Shown one piece after another: positions 28,812-36,829 of a DNA stretch of 64,000 bases. Position 1 is the stretch's first letter. Every line of letters starts with the position of its first letter. The DNA is taken from positions 1-64,000 of the forward strand of contig JACZTO010000008.1 of assembly GCA_022573655.1 (NCBI GenBank). Reading direction: 5' to 3'. Origin of the DNA: Pseudomonadota bacterium (GTDB lineage Bacteria; Pseudomonadota; Gammaproteobacteria; Steroidobacterales; Woeseiaceae). The translations under genes were made by a program, and so were the position numbers. The notes beneath the pieces were generated by a model. The model was given only the letters and a program-made list of their open reading frames with translations, made no database searches and had not been told where the DNA came from.

Positions 28812-29744
28812 ATGAATGTAGTAGTTTTCGGTAGAGGGTTTGGACAACCCCGGCAGCTTAATCTGACTGGCATGAAAGCCGGCCTGGGACTTGCTGTTGT
28901 TACCGCTATCATCATTGGTGTCGGCTTTACGGCCGGATCCCTGCATTCAACTTACAACGGCTCAGGTGTCAGTAACGACAAACTGGCTACGCTAAAGGGT
29001 GAGTTGCAAGCGCAGCGCGACAACATTGAGTCCATTCGGCAGGAAAACGAAGACACGCTTGATGCATTGGCCATTCGTATTGCGCAAATGAATGCGCGCA
29101 TGATCCGCCTCGATGCCCTGGGTCGTCGTTTGACCATAATGGCGAATATCGAAGACGGTGAATTCGATTTTGATACAGATCCTGCTCTGGGTGGACCAGA
29201 AGTACCGATGGCGGCCGGATCGAACATCGCAGTACCGGAAGTATTGGATGCGATGAATTCGCTTGGTGTACAACTGAGTAATCGCGAAGTACAACTCGAT
29301 GTTCTCGAGGGCGTATTGATGAACCAGAGCCTTAAGGATCGCGTTTACCCGCAGGGTCGCCCTGTAGGGGCTGGTTGGATATCGTCGTATTTCGGCAAGC
29401 GTACGGATCCGTTCACGGGTAAGCCTGCGAACCATACTGGCATCGACTTTGCCGGCAAGATGGGCGCTGAGGTCGTGGCGGTCGCCGCCGGCGTTGTCAC
29501 CTGGTCATCGAATCGCTATGGCTATGGGATTATGGTCGAAATTAACCATGGCAATGGTTACGCAACGCGCTATGCGCACAATTCCAAGAATCTCGTAGCC
29601 ATCGGCGACGAGGTCAGTAAGGGGCAGGTTGTTGCTCTCATGGGAGAGACCGGCCGTGCAACTGGCCCGAATCTGCACTTTGAGGTGCTGCAAAACGGCC
29701 GCCGGGTCAATCCGGTCAAGTACATTCGCGATTCGTCGAAGTAA
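28812..29744 (+). CDS. M23/LytM-family membrane protein, one catalytic His replaced
   Basis: 310 residues: short cytoplasmic N-terminus, one transmembrane helix at about 23-44, a coiled-coil-prone region (about 57-110), then a C-terminal LytM domain (about 180-305). LytM enzymes are Zn endopeptidases that cut peptidoglycan cross-links. The Zn ligands are kept: His208 and Asp212 (NHTGIDFAG) and His289. His256 (YAHNSKNL) is also kept. The first His of the HxH motif is Asn287 (GPNLHFEV instead of GPHLHFEV). That residue is needed for catalysis in LytM, so the protein may be inactive and act as an amidase activator like EnvC/NlpD. ATG at 28812 preferred; the track starts one codon earlier at TTG. 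Preceded by a c-di-GMP riboswitch; secA follows. Confidence 0.88.
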   Translation: MNVVVFGRGFGQPRQLNLTGMKAGLGLAVVTAIIIGVGFTAGSLHSTYNGSGVSNDKLATLKGELQAQRDNIESIRQENEDTLDALAIRIAQMNARMIRLDALGRRLTIMANIEDGEFDFDTDPALGGPEVPMAAGSNIAVPEVLDAMNSLGVQLSNREVQLDVLEGVLMNQSLKDRVYPQGRPVGAGWISSYFGKRTDPFTGKPANHTGIDFAGKMGAEVVAVAAGVVTWSSNRYGYGIMVEINHGNGYATRYAHNSKNLVAIGDEVSKGQVVALMGETGRATGPNLHFEVLQNGRRVNPVKYIRDSSK

Positions 29745-29841
29745 GACCCCGGCAAACCACACTACGTGTTCCGTAACGACACCCTGGTCGTCTCGATCGG
29801 GCAGGCCTTGTGATCTCGATAATAGCCCTTAGATCGCGACA

Positions 29842-29871
29842 TTGGATTCTAAATGCCTGCGCCTCTAGAAT
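29842..29871 (+). promoter_or_regulatory. Candidate secA promoter
   Basis: TTGGAT (29842-29847), 18-bp spacer, TAGAAT (29866-29871), about 30 bp before the secA GTG. No secM-like arrest ORF is present in this gap. Confidence 0.45.
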
Positions 29872-29901
29872 AGCGGCCTTTGCCGGACCCGGGAGCCCTG
29901 T

Positions 29902-32802
29902 GTGGCCAATTTTCTAACACGCATTTTTGGTAGTCGCAATCAGCGCCTGCTGCGTGAGTACTCAAAAGTCGTCGACAACATCAATGCCCTCGAGGAGGGC
30001 ATCAAAGCGCTGGACGATGCTGCATTGCGAGCCAGGACGGCGGAATTCAAGCAGCGATACACCGCTGGTGAGACGCTGGATGATTTGTTGGCGGAAGCGT
30101 TTGCCGTTGCGCGGGAGGCATCCGTGCGTACCATGCATCTGCGACCCTTTGACGTACAGTTGATTGGTGGCATGGTGCTGCACGATGGCAATATTGCCGA
30201 AATGCGTACCGGTGAGGGCAAGACTCTCATGTCGACGCTGCCGACGTATCTGAATGCGATCGGCGGCGACGGCGTACACATCGTCACGGTCAACGAGTAT
30301 CTTGCGCAGCGCGATGCCGACTGGATGCGTCCTATTTACGAGTTCCTGGGCCTGACAGTTGGTGTTTCGAAGAGTGGCCAGAGCCCGGATGAAAAACGGG
30401 CGGCTTATCAATGCGATGTCACGTATGCGACCAACAACGAGCTTGGATTCGATTACTTGCGCGACAACCTGGCGTTTTCTACGGCTGACAAGGCGCAACG
30501 CAAACTCAATTTCGCGATTGTCGATGAGGTCGACTCGATTCTGATTGATGAGGCACGCACGCCGCTGATCATTTCCGGTCCGGCCGAATCCAGTACGGAT
30601 CTTTACGCGCAAATCAACAAGCTGATTCCGAAGCTCAGACAACACGACGAGACTGACGAAGCCACTAATTTCGACATTACCAGCAACAAGGTATCGCTCG
30701 TCGACCAGAATGGCAGCCCAGTGCGCGGTGACGCTGACGACTCGGGCGAGATGGGGCTTGAGGAGGCCGTCAGCATTGCCGAACAACGCGATGCGGACGT
30801 TGTATTGATCAGCGTTGAGGGCAAAATCGCGAAGTGCCGTCTTGTCATTCGTGGAGACTACACGACCGACGAGAAAACCAAACAAGCGCATATTACGGAA
30901 GAAGGTCATCAGAGAGTCGAGGCACTCATGACCCAGGCAGGGCTGCTGGCAGAAGGCGAGAGTCTATACGACGTGGTCAATATTCGCTTGCTGCATCACC
31001 TGAGTTCCGCATTGCGCGCGCACACCATGTATCAGTGCGATGTGGACTACATCGTCAAGGATGGCGAAGTCGTTATTGTTGACGAGTTCACTGGTCGCAC
31101 GATGCCGGGTCGACGCTGGGGCGACGGTCTGCATCAGGCTGTGGAAGCGAAGGAAGGCGTATCGATCAAACAGGAAAATCAGACCGTTGCGTCAATTACA
31201 TTCCAGAACTACTTCCGGCTGTACAACAATCTCTCGGGAATGACGGGTACAGCCGATACGGAAGCGTTCGAATTCCAGCAAATTTACGGTTTGGAAGTCG
31301 TCGTGATTCCGACGCATATGGACATGATTCGCGATGACCAGCCGGATCTTGTTTACCTGACGGAGAATGACAAGCATGAGGCCATAATTGCGGACATTGT
31401 CGACTGCAGCGAGCGCGGCCAGCCGGTACTCGTCGGCACAACGTCGATAGAGGCATCAGAACTGTTGTCGTCCTTCCTGAAGAAGAAAAGCATTGAACAT
31501 CAGGTGCTGAACGCCAAACAGCACGAACGTGAAGCACAGATTGTGCAAAATGCCGGCCGCCCGGGCGCGATTACGATCGCAACGAACATGGCAGGTCGCG
31601 GCACCGACATAGTGCTCGGCGGTAATCTCGATGCGGAGTTGGCGAATGCGGGTGCGGGCGCGGATGAACCCAGCATCAGAGAGGCTTGGGACAAGCGCCA
31701 CAAAGAGGTCATTGAGGCGGGTGGTTTACACATAGTGGGCACCGAACGCCACGAATCCCGCCGCATAGATAACCAGCTACGGGGTCGCTCCGGCCGCCAG
31801 GGTGACCCCGGATCCAGCCGCTTCTATCTGTCGATGGAAGATACGCTCATGCGCATCTTTGGTGATCCTGAGCGCACCAAGAGATTGTTGTCGCGCGCTG
31901 GCATGCGCGAGGGCGAGGCCATTGAGAGCCGCTTGCTGAGCCGCCAGATCGAGCGGGCACAGCGCAAGGTGGAGGCGCATAACTTCGACATTCGCAAGAA
32001 TCTGCTTGAGTACGACGATGTGGCGAATGACCAGCGCAAAGTTGTCTATCACCAGCGCTCGGAGCTCATGGATGCCGACGAGATTGAAGATTCTGTTGCG
32101 GCGATTCGTGAGGAAGTCGTCGGTATCGTTGTCGACCAATACATTCCGCCAGGCAGCCTGGATGAATTATGGGACACCGAGGGCCTGGGCAAGGCGCTTG
32201 ATTCCGAGTTCGGAGTGCGCGTGGATGTTGCGCGCTGGACGCACGACGACAAGACTTTGAATGCAGACGCAATTGGCGATCGTTGCATCGAGGAAGTTGC
32301 CGCCGCCTACGCCACGAAGGTCGGTAACATCGGCGCGGATCTCATGCGTGGTGTTGAAAAGCAGGTCATGTTGCGGCAGTTGGACCATCACTGGAAGGAC
32401 CACCTTGCCGCGATGGACAATTTGCGTCAGGGCATCGGCCTGCGTTCCTATGCGCAGAAGAATCCCAAGCAGGAATACAAGCGCGAAGCATTCGAAATGT
32501 TTGGCGTGATGCTCGAACAGGTGAAACACGACACGATCAGCATCCTCTCGCGTATTCGCATCCAGGGCGAAGACGATCTCAACCAGATGTCAGAGCGTAA
32601 ACAGGCACCGGACACAATGAAGTTCCAGCACGCAGAGGCATCGACGCTGGGTGCGCAACCGGCGCCAGGAGGTGGGCCGCAAGCCGCCCCGCCACCGCAG
32701 GTAGTGCCCTTTAAGCGCGATGGGCGCAAGGTCGGCCGTAATGAGCCGTGCCCCTGCGGTTCCGGCAAGAAATTCAAGCAATGTCACGGCAAGCTGAGCT
32801 AG
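29902..32802 (+). CDS. secA: Preprotein translocase ATPase SecA with an IF3-N-like insertion
   Basis: SecA drives Sec-dependent export through SecYEG. The 966-residue protein has Walker [10 protein letters not shown] (about 101-109), Walker [16 protein letters not shown], the second nucleotide domain [17 protein letters not shown] and [18 protein letters not shown], and the C-terminal Zn/SecB-binding motif [14 protein letters not shown]. It is about 65 residues longer than E. coli SecA, and nearly all of that falls at residues 257-320, in the preprotein cross-linking domain between LIPKL and TTDEK. The extra segment (VSLVDQNG...[18 protein letters not shown]...[10 protein letters not shown]) resembles the N-terminal domain of translation factor IF3. 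GTG start with GGGAG upstream. mutT follows after 13 nt. Confidence 0.97.
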   Translation: MANFLTRIFGSRNQRLLREYSKVVDNINALEEGIKALDDAALRARTAEFKQRYTAGETLDDLLAEAFAVAREASVRTMHLRPFDVQLIGGMVLHDGNIAEMRTGEGKTLMSTLPTYLNAIGGDGVHIVTVNEYLAQRDADWMRPIYEFLGLTVGVSKSGQSPDEKRAAYQCDVTYATNNELGFDYLRDNLAFSTADKAQRKLNFAIVDEVDSILIDEARTPLIISGPAESSTDLYAQINKLIPKLRQHDETDEATNFDITSNKVSLVDQNGSPVRGDADDSGEMGLEEAVSIAEQRDADVVLISVEGKIAKCRLVIRGDYTTDEKTKQAHITEEGHQRVEALMTQAGLLAEGESLYDVVNIRLLHHLSSALRAHTMYQCDVDYIVKDGEVVIVDEFTGRTMPGRRWGDGLHQAVEAKEGVSIKQENQTVASITFQNYFRLYNNLSGMTGTADTEAFEFQQIYGLEVVVIPTHMDMIRDDQPDLVYLTENDKHEAIIADIVDCSERGQPVLVGTTSIEASELLSSFLKKKSIEHQVLNAKQHEREAQIVQNAGRPGAITIATNMAGRGTDIVLGGNLDAELANAGAGADEPSIREAWDKRHKEVIEAGGLHIVGTERHESRRIDNQLRGRSGRQGDPGSSRFYLSMEDTLMRIFGDPERTKRLLSRAGMREGEAIESRLLSRQIERAQRKVEAHNFDIRKNLLEYDDVANDQRKVVYHQRSELMDADEIEDSVAAIREEVVGIVVDQYIPPGSLDELWDTEGLGKALDSEFGVRVDVARWTHDDKTLNADAIGDRCIEEVAAAYATKVGNIGADLMRGVEKQVMLRQLDHHWKDHLAAMDNLRQGIGLRSYAQKNPKQEYKREAFEMFGVMLEQVKHDTISILSRIRIQGEDDLNQMSERKQAPDTMKFQHAEASTLGAQPAPGGGPQAAPPPQVVPFKRDGRKVGRNEPCPCGSGKKFKQCHGKLS
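30670..30861 (+). other. IF3 N-domain-like insertion inside secA
   Basis: SecA residues 257-320. Laid against IF3 N-domains (pattern V-R-L-I-D-x-N-G ... E-A-L-x-I-A-x-x-x-x-L-D-L-V-x-V-x-P-x-x-x-P-P-V-C-R-I-M-D-Y-G-K) the insert gives [26 protein letters not shown] and [10 protein letters not shown] in the same order and spacing. An acidic 11-residue spacer lies between the first two. The reading frame is continuous and base composition matches the rest of secA. Similarity is by eye only. Confidence 0.55.
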
Positions 32803-32815
32803 CGTCATAGAAACG

Positions 32816-33208
32816 ATGAAGCATTTTGCCGTCGCTGCCGGCGTCCTTTGCGATCCGGCCGGTCGAGTGCTGATCGCAGAGCGCCTGGATGATGGTCCTT
32901 TCTGCGGTCTGTGGGAGTTTCCCGGCGGCAAGATTGCTGCTGGCGAAACGTCCGTCGAGGCGCTGGCCAGGGAGCTTGCCGAAGAGTTGGGCATCGAAGT
33001 GATTACCTGTTCATCATTCATGAATTTACGACATGAGTATGATGATCGTGTCGTTTCGATAGAGTTTTTTATTGTCAGCGAGTGGAATAGCGATCCTGTT
33101 GGCCGCGAAGGTCAGGAACTGCGTTGGGTGCCGGCCCATGCGCTTGATGCGCGGGAATTATTGCCTGCCGATATACCTGTTATTGAAGCACTGCAGCAGC
33201 GCCACTAG
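32816..33208 (+). CDS. mutT: 8-oxo-dGTP diphosphatase (Nudix hydrolase)
   Basis: MutT removes oxidised dGTP from the nucleotide pool and prevents A:T-to-C:G changes. The 130-residue protein carries a complete Nudix box GGKIAAGETSVEALARELAEELGI (GX5EX7REUXEEXGU) and the MutT-like N-terminus KHFAVAAGVLCDPAGRVLIAERLDDGPFCGLWEFPGG. It follows secA after 13 nt, as in many Gammaproteobacteria. Its TAG and the zapD TAG on the other strand share one CTAG tetranucleotide (33205-33208). Confidence 0.93.
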   Translation: MKHFAVAAGVLCDPAGRVLIAERLDDGPFCGLWEFPGGKIAAGETSVEALARELAEELGIEVITCSSFMNLRHEYDDRVVSIEFFIVSEWNSDPVGREGQELRWVPAHALDARELLPADIPVIEALQQRH

Positions 33209-34005
33209 CAAACGGACAATTCGAATGCTACATCACGGCCAGTTTGCACTGCTCGACTATCTGTCGTCGACCATTCAAGGAAACGCACGGTAAATCGATG
33301 CTGGCTGCCGCTGATCTCCGGAAACAGCGGGGTGGAAGCGGCGAGACTGACGCGCAGCAAATTGCAATGAGCGTCTTTTTGCATATTGTGCTGATACATG
33401 CCGTTGACGGCTGTTTTTTCCATTGGCCGGACACTTTCGCGGATGAGCCACAAGATTTCGAGTACCGCATCGCAAAGCGGTCTGACCGGTTCAATCCACT
33501 TCGACAGATCGCGCTGACGCCGTTCGATGGTCTGTCGCAACCAGTGACTGTACTCGGGCAAATCGAATTCGCAGGTGCCGCCGGGAATGGCGCTACGGTG
33601 TTTGATTGCGTTGAGAAACTCGCAATCCTTCAATGGCTGCAGGAAACCGGTGCCGATTGCCGCGAGTTCGTCGCGACCAGCCACAAGGTTTGTGACCACT
33701 GCACGCAGGCGGCCTCCGTCGACGCCGGTATGGCTCTGGAAGCGCTGCATTGCGCTGATCTGGTGATCGAGCTCATTGTAGACCTCGCTGCGAATATCGC
33801 CACGAGACAAAATCGCGAGAATCTCCAGAAGCGTCGAAATGGTTGCTCGCGTGGCCCAATCAGCTTCCTTCTCACGGTTGTAGAGCATTTGCTGGTAAAG
33901 AAACTCAAGTCTTAGGAACGTTCGCATACGCTCCGACAGCGGCTGCTCATAGTGCGCTCGGCTGACGTTGGGCTGAGCGGCGAGTTTTCCAGCAGATTCG
34001 GCCAT
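33205..34005 (-). CDS. zapD: Cell division protein ZapD
   Basis: ZapD (YacF, DUF1342) binds the FtsZ C-terminal tail and bundles FtsZ filaments at the Z-ring. Family features: YEQPLSERMRTFLRLEFLYQQM at the N-terminus, LLEILAILSRGDIRSEVYNELDHQ, CEFDLPEYSHWLRQT and a C-terminal beta domain. The track runs from GTG 34023 (272 aa), overlapping coaE. I prefer ATG 34005 (266 aa), which starts 4 nt after the coaE stop, but ribosome-binding sites are weak for both. It lies in a minus-strand operon after pilB-pilC-pilD-coaE, a common gammaproteobacterial order. Confidence 0.93.
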   Translation of the reverse strand: MAESAGKLAAQPNVSRAHYEQPLSERMRTFLRLEFLYQQMLYNREKEADWATRATISTLLEILAILSRGDIRSEVYNELDHQISAMQRFQSHTGVDGGRLRAVVTNLVAGRDELAAIGTGFLQPLKDCEFLNAIKHRSAIPGGTCEFDLPEYSHWLRQTIERRQRDLSKWIEPVRPLCDAVLEILWLIRESVRPMEKTAVNGMYQHNMQKDAHCNLLRVSLAASTPLFPEISGSQHRFTVRFLEWSTTDSRAVQTGRDVAFELSVC

Positions 34006-34009
34006 CCGA

Positions 34010-34642
34010 CTATTCTGCGCCACCCCGTGGTGACTGGCAAATCAGCCGATAGGCGGTATCCAGACTTGCAACCTGCTGGCGTACATGGTCGATGTCACGA
34101 TAATTGTCGATAACGTCGTCAGCAAGTTCCAGCCGTTGTTCACGGCTGGCTTGTGCCGCCAGGATGCTGCGCGCCTGCTCGATCGTCTCGGCGTCGCGAG
34201 CAAGCAGGCGCTGAATTTGAGTTTCCTCATCACAATCGACCACCAGGACGCGATCAACGAATGGCAGCAGCGCGGAGCCTACCAGCAGCGGCACGACGAT
34301 GATCTGGTACGGGCCGCCTGCTTCCCCGGCCTGGCGCCGGGTTTCGGCGCCAATCGGAGGATGCAGAATGGCTTCAAGATCCAGTCTTGCGGCGTCATCG
34401 GCAAATACCAGCCTGCGCATGACACCGCGATCGAGATTTCCTGTCGCGTCAATGATTTCATCGCCAAATCGCGCGCGAATTTCGAGGAGTGCGGGCGCGC
34501 CGGGTGTTACAACTTCCCTGGCGATGATGTCGGTATCGATGACGGGCACGCCCAGCTCGGCGAACATGTCGGCAACCGTGGATTTGCCGCTCGCTATGCC
34601 GCCGGTCAAGCCAATTCGCAATGGTTGTTTGTTGGAACCCAT
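34010..34642 (-). CDS. coaE: Dephospho-CoA kinase
   Basis: CoaE phosphorylates the ribose 3'-OH of dephospho-CoA, the last step of coenzyme A synthesis. P-loop IGLTGGIASGKSTVADMF, DTDIIAREVVTPGAPAL, the lid and core motifs IIDATGNLDRGVMRRLVFADDAAR, and VVPLLVGSALLPFVDRVLVVDCDEETQIQRLLARD are all present. ATG 34642 (210 aa) puts the P-loop at the usual distance from the start; the track's GTG at 34660 directly after the pilD stop is the alternative. Part of the pilBCD-coaE-zapD group. Confidence 0.94.
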   Translation of the reverse strand: MGSNKQPLRIGLTGGIASGKSTVADMFAELGVPVIDTDIIAREVVTPGAPALLEIRARFGDEIIDATGNLDRGVMRRLVFADDAARLDLEAILHPPIGAETRRQAGEAGGPYQIIVVPLLVGSALLPFVDRVLVVDCDEETQIQRLLARDAETIEQARSILAAQASREQRLELADDVIDNYRDIDHVRQQVASLDTAYRLICQSPRGGAE

Positions 34643-34660
34643 CTCGATAGTGCCTGTCAC

Positions 34661-35560
34661 TCAGAGCATCAGGTCAAGATAGGTATTCCTGATCGTCTCA
34701 CCCCAGAGCATTGTGATCCAGCCGGCTGTCGCGAGGTAGGGGCCGAACGGAATCGGTATGTTGCGGTCTTTGCCCCTGGCCACAATCAACGTGACGTTGA
34801 TTACCAGGCCCACCACGGCAGACATCATGATGATCAGGGGCAGTTGCTGCCAGCCCAGCCACGCGCCCAGTGCAGCCAGCAGCTTGAAGTCACCGTAACC
34901 CATGCCTTCCTTGCCGGTAATCAGCTTGAACAGCCAGTAGATGCTCCAAAGGCTCAAATAGCCTGCCATGGCCCCCACGATCGCGTCTGCAGGTGCAATA
35001 AACAGGGTGCCGGAACCCGCCATGGGATGGAAAAGGCTCATGGCAAGGCCCAGCCACAGCAACGGCAGCACGATTGAGTCAGGAATAAGCTGGGTGTCGG
35101 CGTCGATCATGCTGATGGGCACGAGTGTCAGCGTCAACGCGATGGCCATGAGAGCCTCCCAGCTGAAACCAAAATGCCCGGCGCACGTCGCCGCGAGCAC
35201 CGCTGTCATGAGCTCAACCAGTGGGTAGCGGCAGGATATCGACTGCCTGCAATTCGCGCATCGGCCGCGCAGCATCAGGTAACTGATGACGGGGATGTTT
35301 TGCCAGGCCGTGATCGGGGCATCGCATGAAGGACATCGTGACCGCGGCGCAATGAGGTCAAAGCGCCCGTCGGGCAAGTCGACGTCAGACGGAGTGTTAG
35401 TGAGTTCCTCAGCCTGTTGCAGCCAGTCACGCTGCATCATGATTGGCAAGCGATGAATGACAACGTTCAGGAAGCTGCCGATCACCAAGGCAAAGGCGAA
35501 GACTACGGCAATGAACAAAGGGGCCGACTGCGTAAACAGTTCAAGCATTTCTGGCAGCAC
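34661..35560 (-). CDS. pilD: Type IV prepilin peptidase / N-methyltransferase
   Basis: PilD cuts the leader from prepilins and methylates the new N-terminal Phe, at the inner membrane. The 299-residue protein has the cytoplasmic Zn motif with four cysteines (CPSC at 76-79 and CANC at 101-104). The two catalytic aspartate sites are IDADTQLIPD (about 152-160) and GYGDFKLLAALGAWLG. About seven to eight transmembrane segments are visible. Its substrates should be the two pilins encoded 3-5 kb upstream in the same direction. It is separated from pilC by 14 nt. Confidence 0.96.
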   Translation of the reverse strand: MLPEMLELFTQSAPLFIAVVFAFALVIGSFLNVVIHRLPIMMQRDWLQQAEELTNTPSDVDLPDGRFDLIAPRSRCPSCDAPITAWQNIPVISYLMLRGRCANCRQSISCRYPLVELMTAVLAATCAGHFGFSWEALMAIALTLTLVPISMIDADTQLIPDSIVLPLLWLGLAMSLFHPMAGSGTLFIAPADAIVGAMAGYLSLWSIYWLFKLITGKEGMGYGDFKLLAALGAWLGWQQLPLIIMMSAVVGLVINVTLIVARGKDRNIPIPFGPYLATAGWITMLWGETIRNTYLDLML

Positions 35561-35574
35561 TCCTTGCAGGAGTA

Positions 35575-36795
35575 TTAGACGACCGCACCCAGTTTGAAAA
35601 TTGGCAGGTACATTGCGACAACGAGACCACCGACAAGCACACCGAGTATCGCCATGATCATCGGCTCCAGCAGGCTGGACAAATTGTCGACTGCATCGTC
35701 CACATCAGCTTCGTAGAAGTCAGCGACCTTGGCGGACATCGCGTCCAGAGAACCGGATTCCTCACCGACCGCAATCATCTGAATGACCATGTTCGGGAAC
35801 AGGCCCGTATTCTCCATGGCCACTTGCAAACGCTGACCGGTAGCGACTTCATCACGGATCTCAAGTACTCCGACTTCGTATACGATGTTGCCCGTGGCGC
35901 CGGCAACGGATTCCAGCGCCTCAACGAGCGGTACGCCGGCAGCGAACATCGTTGACAAGGTTCGCGCATAGCGGGCAATGGCCGCTTTCTCCAGAATTGG
36001 CCCGATAACGGGCGCTTTTAACAGCGCGCGATCAAGGAAATGTCTGAACGGCCGGGAACGTTTCAGGAAATAGAGAAACGTTGCAACGGCTGCGCTTATT
36101 ATCATCACGATGTATATACCGTTCGACCTGACGAAAAATGACAAGTCGATGATCATGCGCGTAAACGCCGGCAGATCTGCGCCGAAGCCCTGGAACAGGT
36201 CTTCAAACGATGGAATGACGAAAATCAGCAGAATCGTGGTGACAATAAACGCGACGGCTAAAACGGCCGCCGGATAGGTCAGCGCCTTCTTGATCTTCTT
36301 CTTGATCGCCTCAGTTTTTTCTTTGTAGGTCGCAATCTTGTCCAGTAAGGATTCAAGCGCGCCTGCTTGTTCGCCGGCCTCAACGAGATTGACAAACAGA
36401 TCGTCGAAATACAGAGGCTGCTTGGCGAGTGCCTCGGCGAGCGCACTACCACCCTCGACGTCGGCCTTGATCGCAAAAATAAGCTTTTGCATGGCAGCGT
36501 TTTCGTGGCCTGCACCGACGATTTCAAACGCCTGGACGAGCGGTATGCCTGCGGCGAGCATCGTAGCCAGCTGGCGACTGAAAATTGAAATATCACCCGA
36601 GGTAATCGTGCCGCCACCGGCAAACAATCCCTTCCTCTGCTTGCGAATTCGTGTTGGGACCACGCCCCGTCGACGCAGATCCGCGCGTACGGTTGCCTCA
36701 TCACTGGCAAGGCTCTTGCCCTTGATTTTTTTGCCGTTTCTGTCGGTTCCTTCCCACAGAAAGGGCATGCTGGTTGCAGCTGCTGTATTAGCCAT
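35575..36795 (-). CDS. pilC: Type IV pilus inner-membrane platform protein
   Basis: PilC is the polytopic base on which the PilB/PilT motors act. The 406-residue protein has the two T2SSF domains of the family: SIFSRQLATMLAAGIPLVQAFEIV...GGSALAEAL in the first half and ARYARTLSTMFAAGVPLVEALESVAGATGN in the second, with three strong hydrophobic segments near 175-200, 225-245 and 380-400. It lies between pilB (34 nt) and pilD (14 nt). Confidence 0.96.
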   Translation of the reverse strand: MANTAAATSMPFLWEGTDRNGKKIKGKSLASDEATVRADLRRRGVVPTRIRKQRKGLFAGGGTITSGDISIFSRQLATMLAAGIPLVQAFEIVGAGHENAAMQKLIFAIKADVEGGSALAEALAKQPLYFDDLFVNLVEAGEQAGALESLLDKIATYKEKTEAIKKKIKKALTYPAAVLAVAFIVTTILLIFVIPSFEDLFQGFGADLPAFTRMIIDLSFFVRSNGIYIVMIISAAVATFLYFLKRSRPFRHFLDRALLKAPVIGPILEKAAIARYARTLSTMFAAGVPLVEALESVAGATGNIVYEVGVLEIRDEVATGQRLQVAMENTGLFPNMVIQMIAVGEESGSLDAMSAKVADFYEADVDDAVDNLSSLLEPMIMAILGVLVGGLVVAMYLPIFKLGAVV

Positions 36796-36829
36796 CTTCT
36801 CTGTCCGTTCGCTTTTGGTGTGGTGTTAT

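Noticed and set aside
33244-33915. 223-aa plus-strand ORF
   Set aside because: Antisense to zapD, with no recognisable domain.
34085-35077. 330-aa plus-strand ORF
   Set aside because: Antisense to the well-supported coaE and pilD genes; composition is His/Gln/Arg-rich as expected of a shadow frame.
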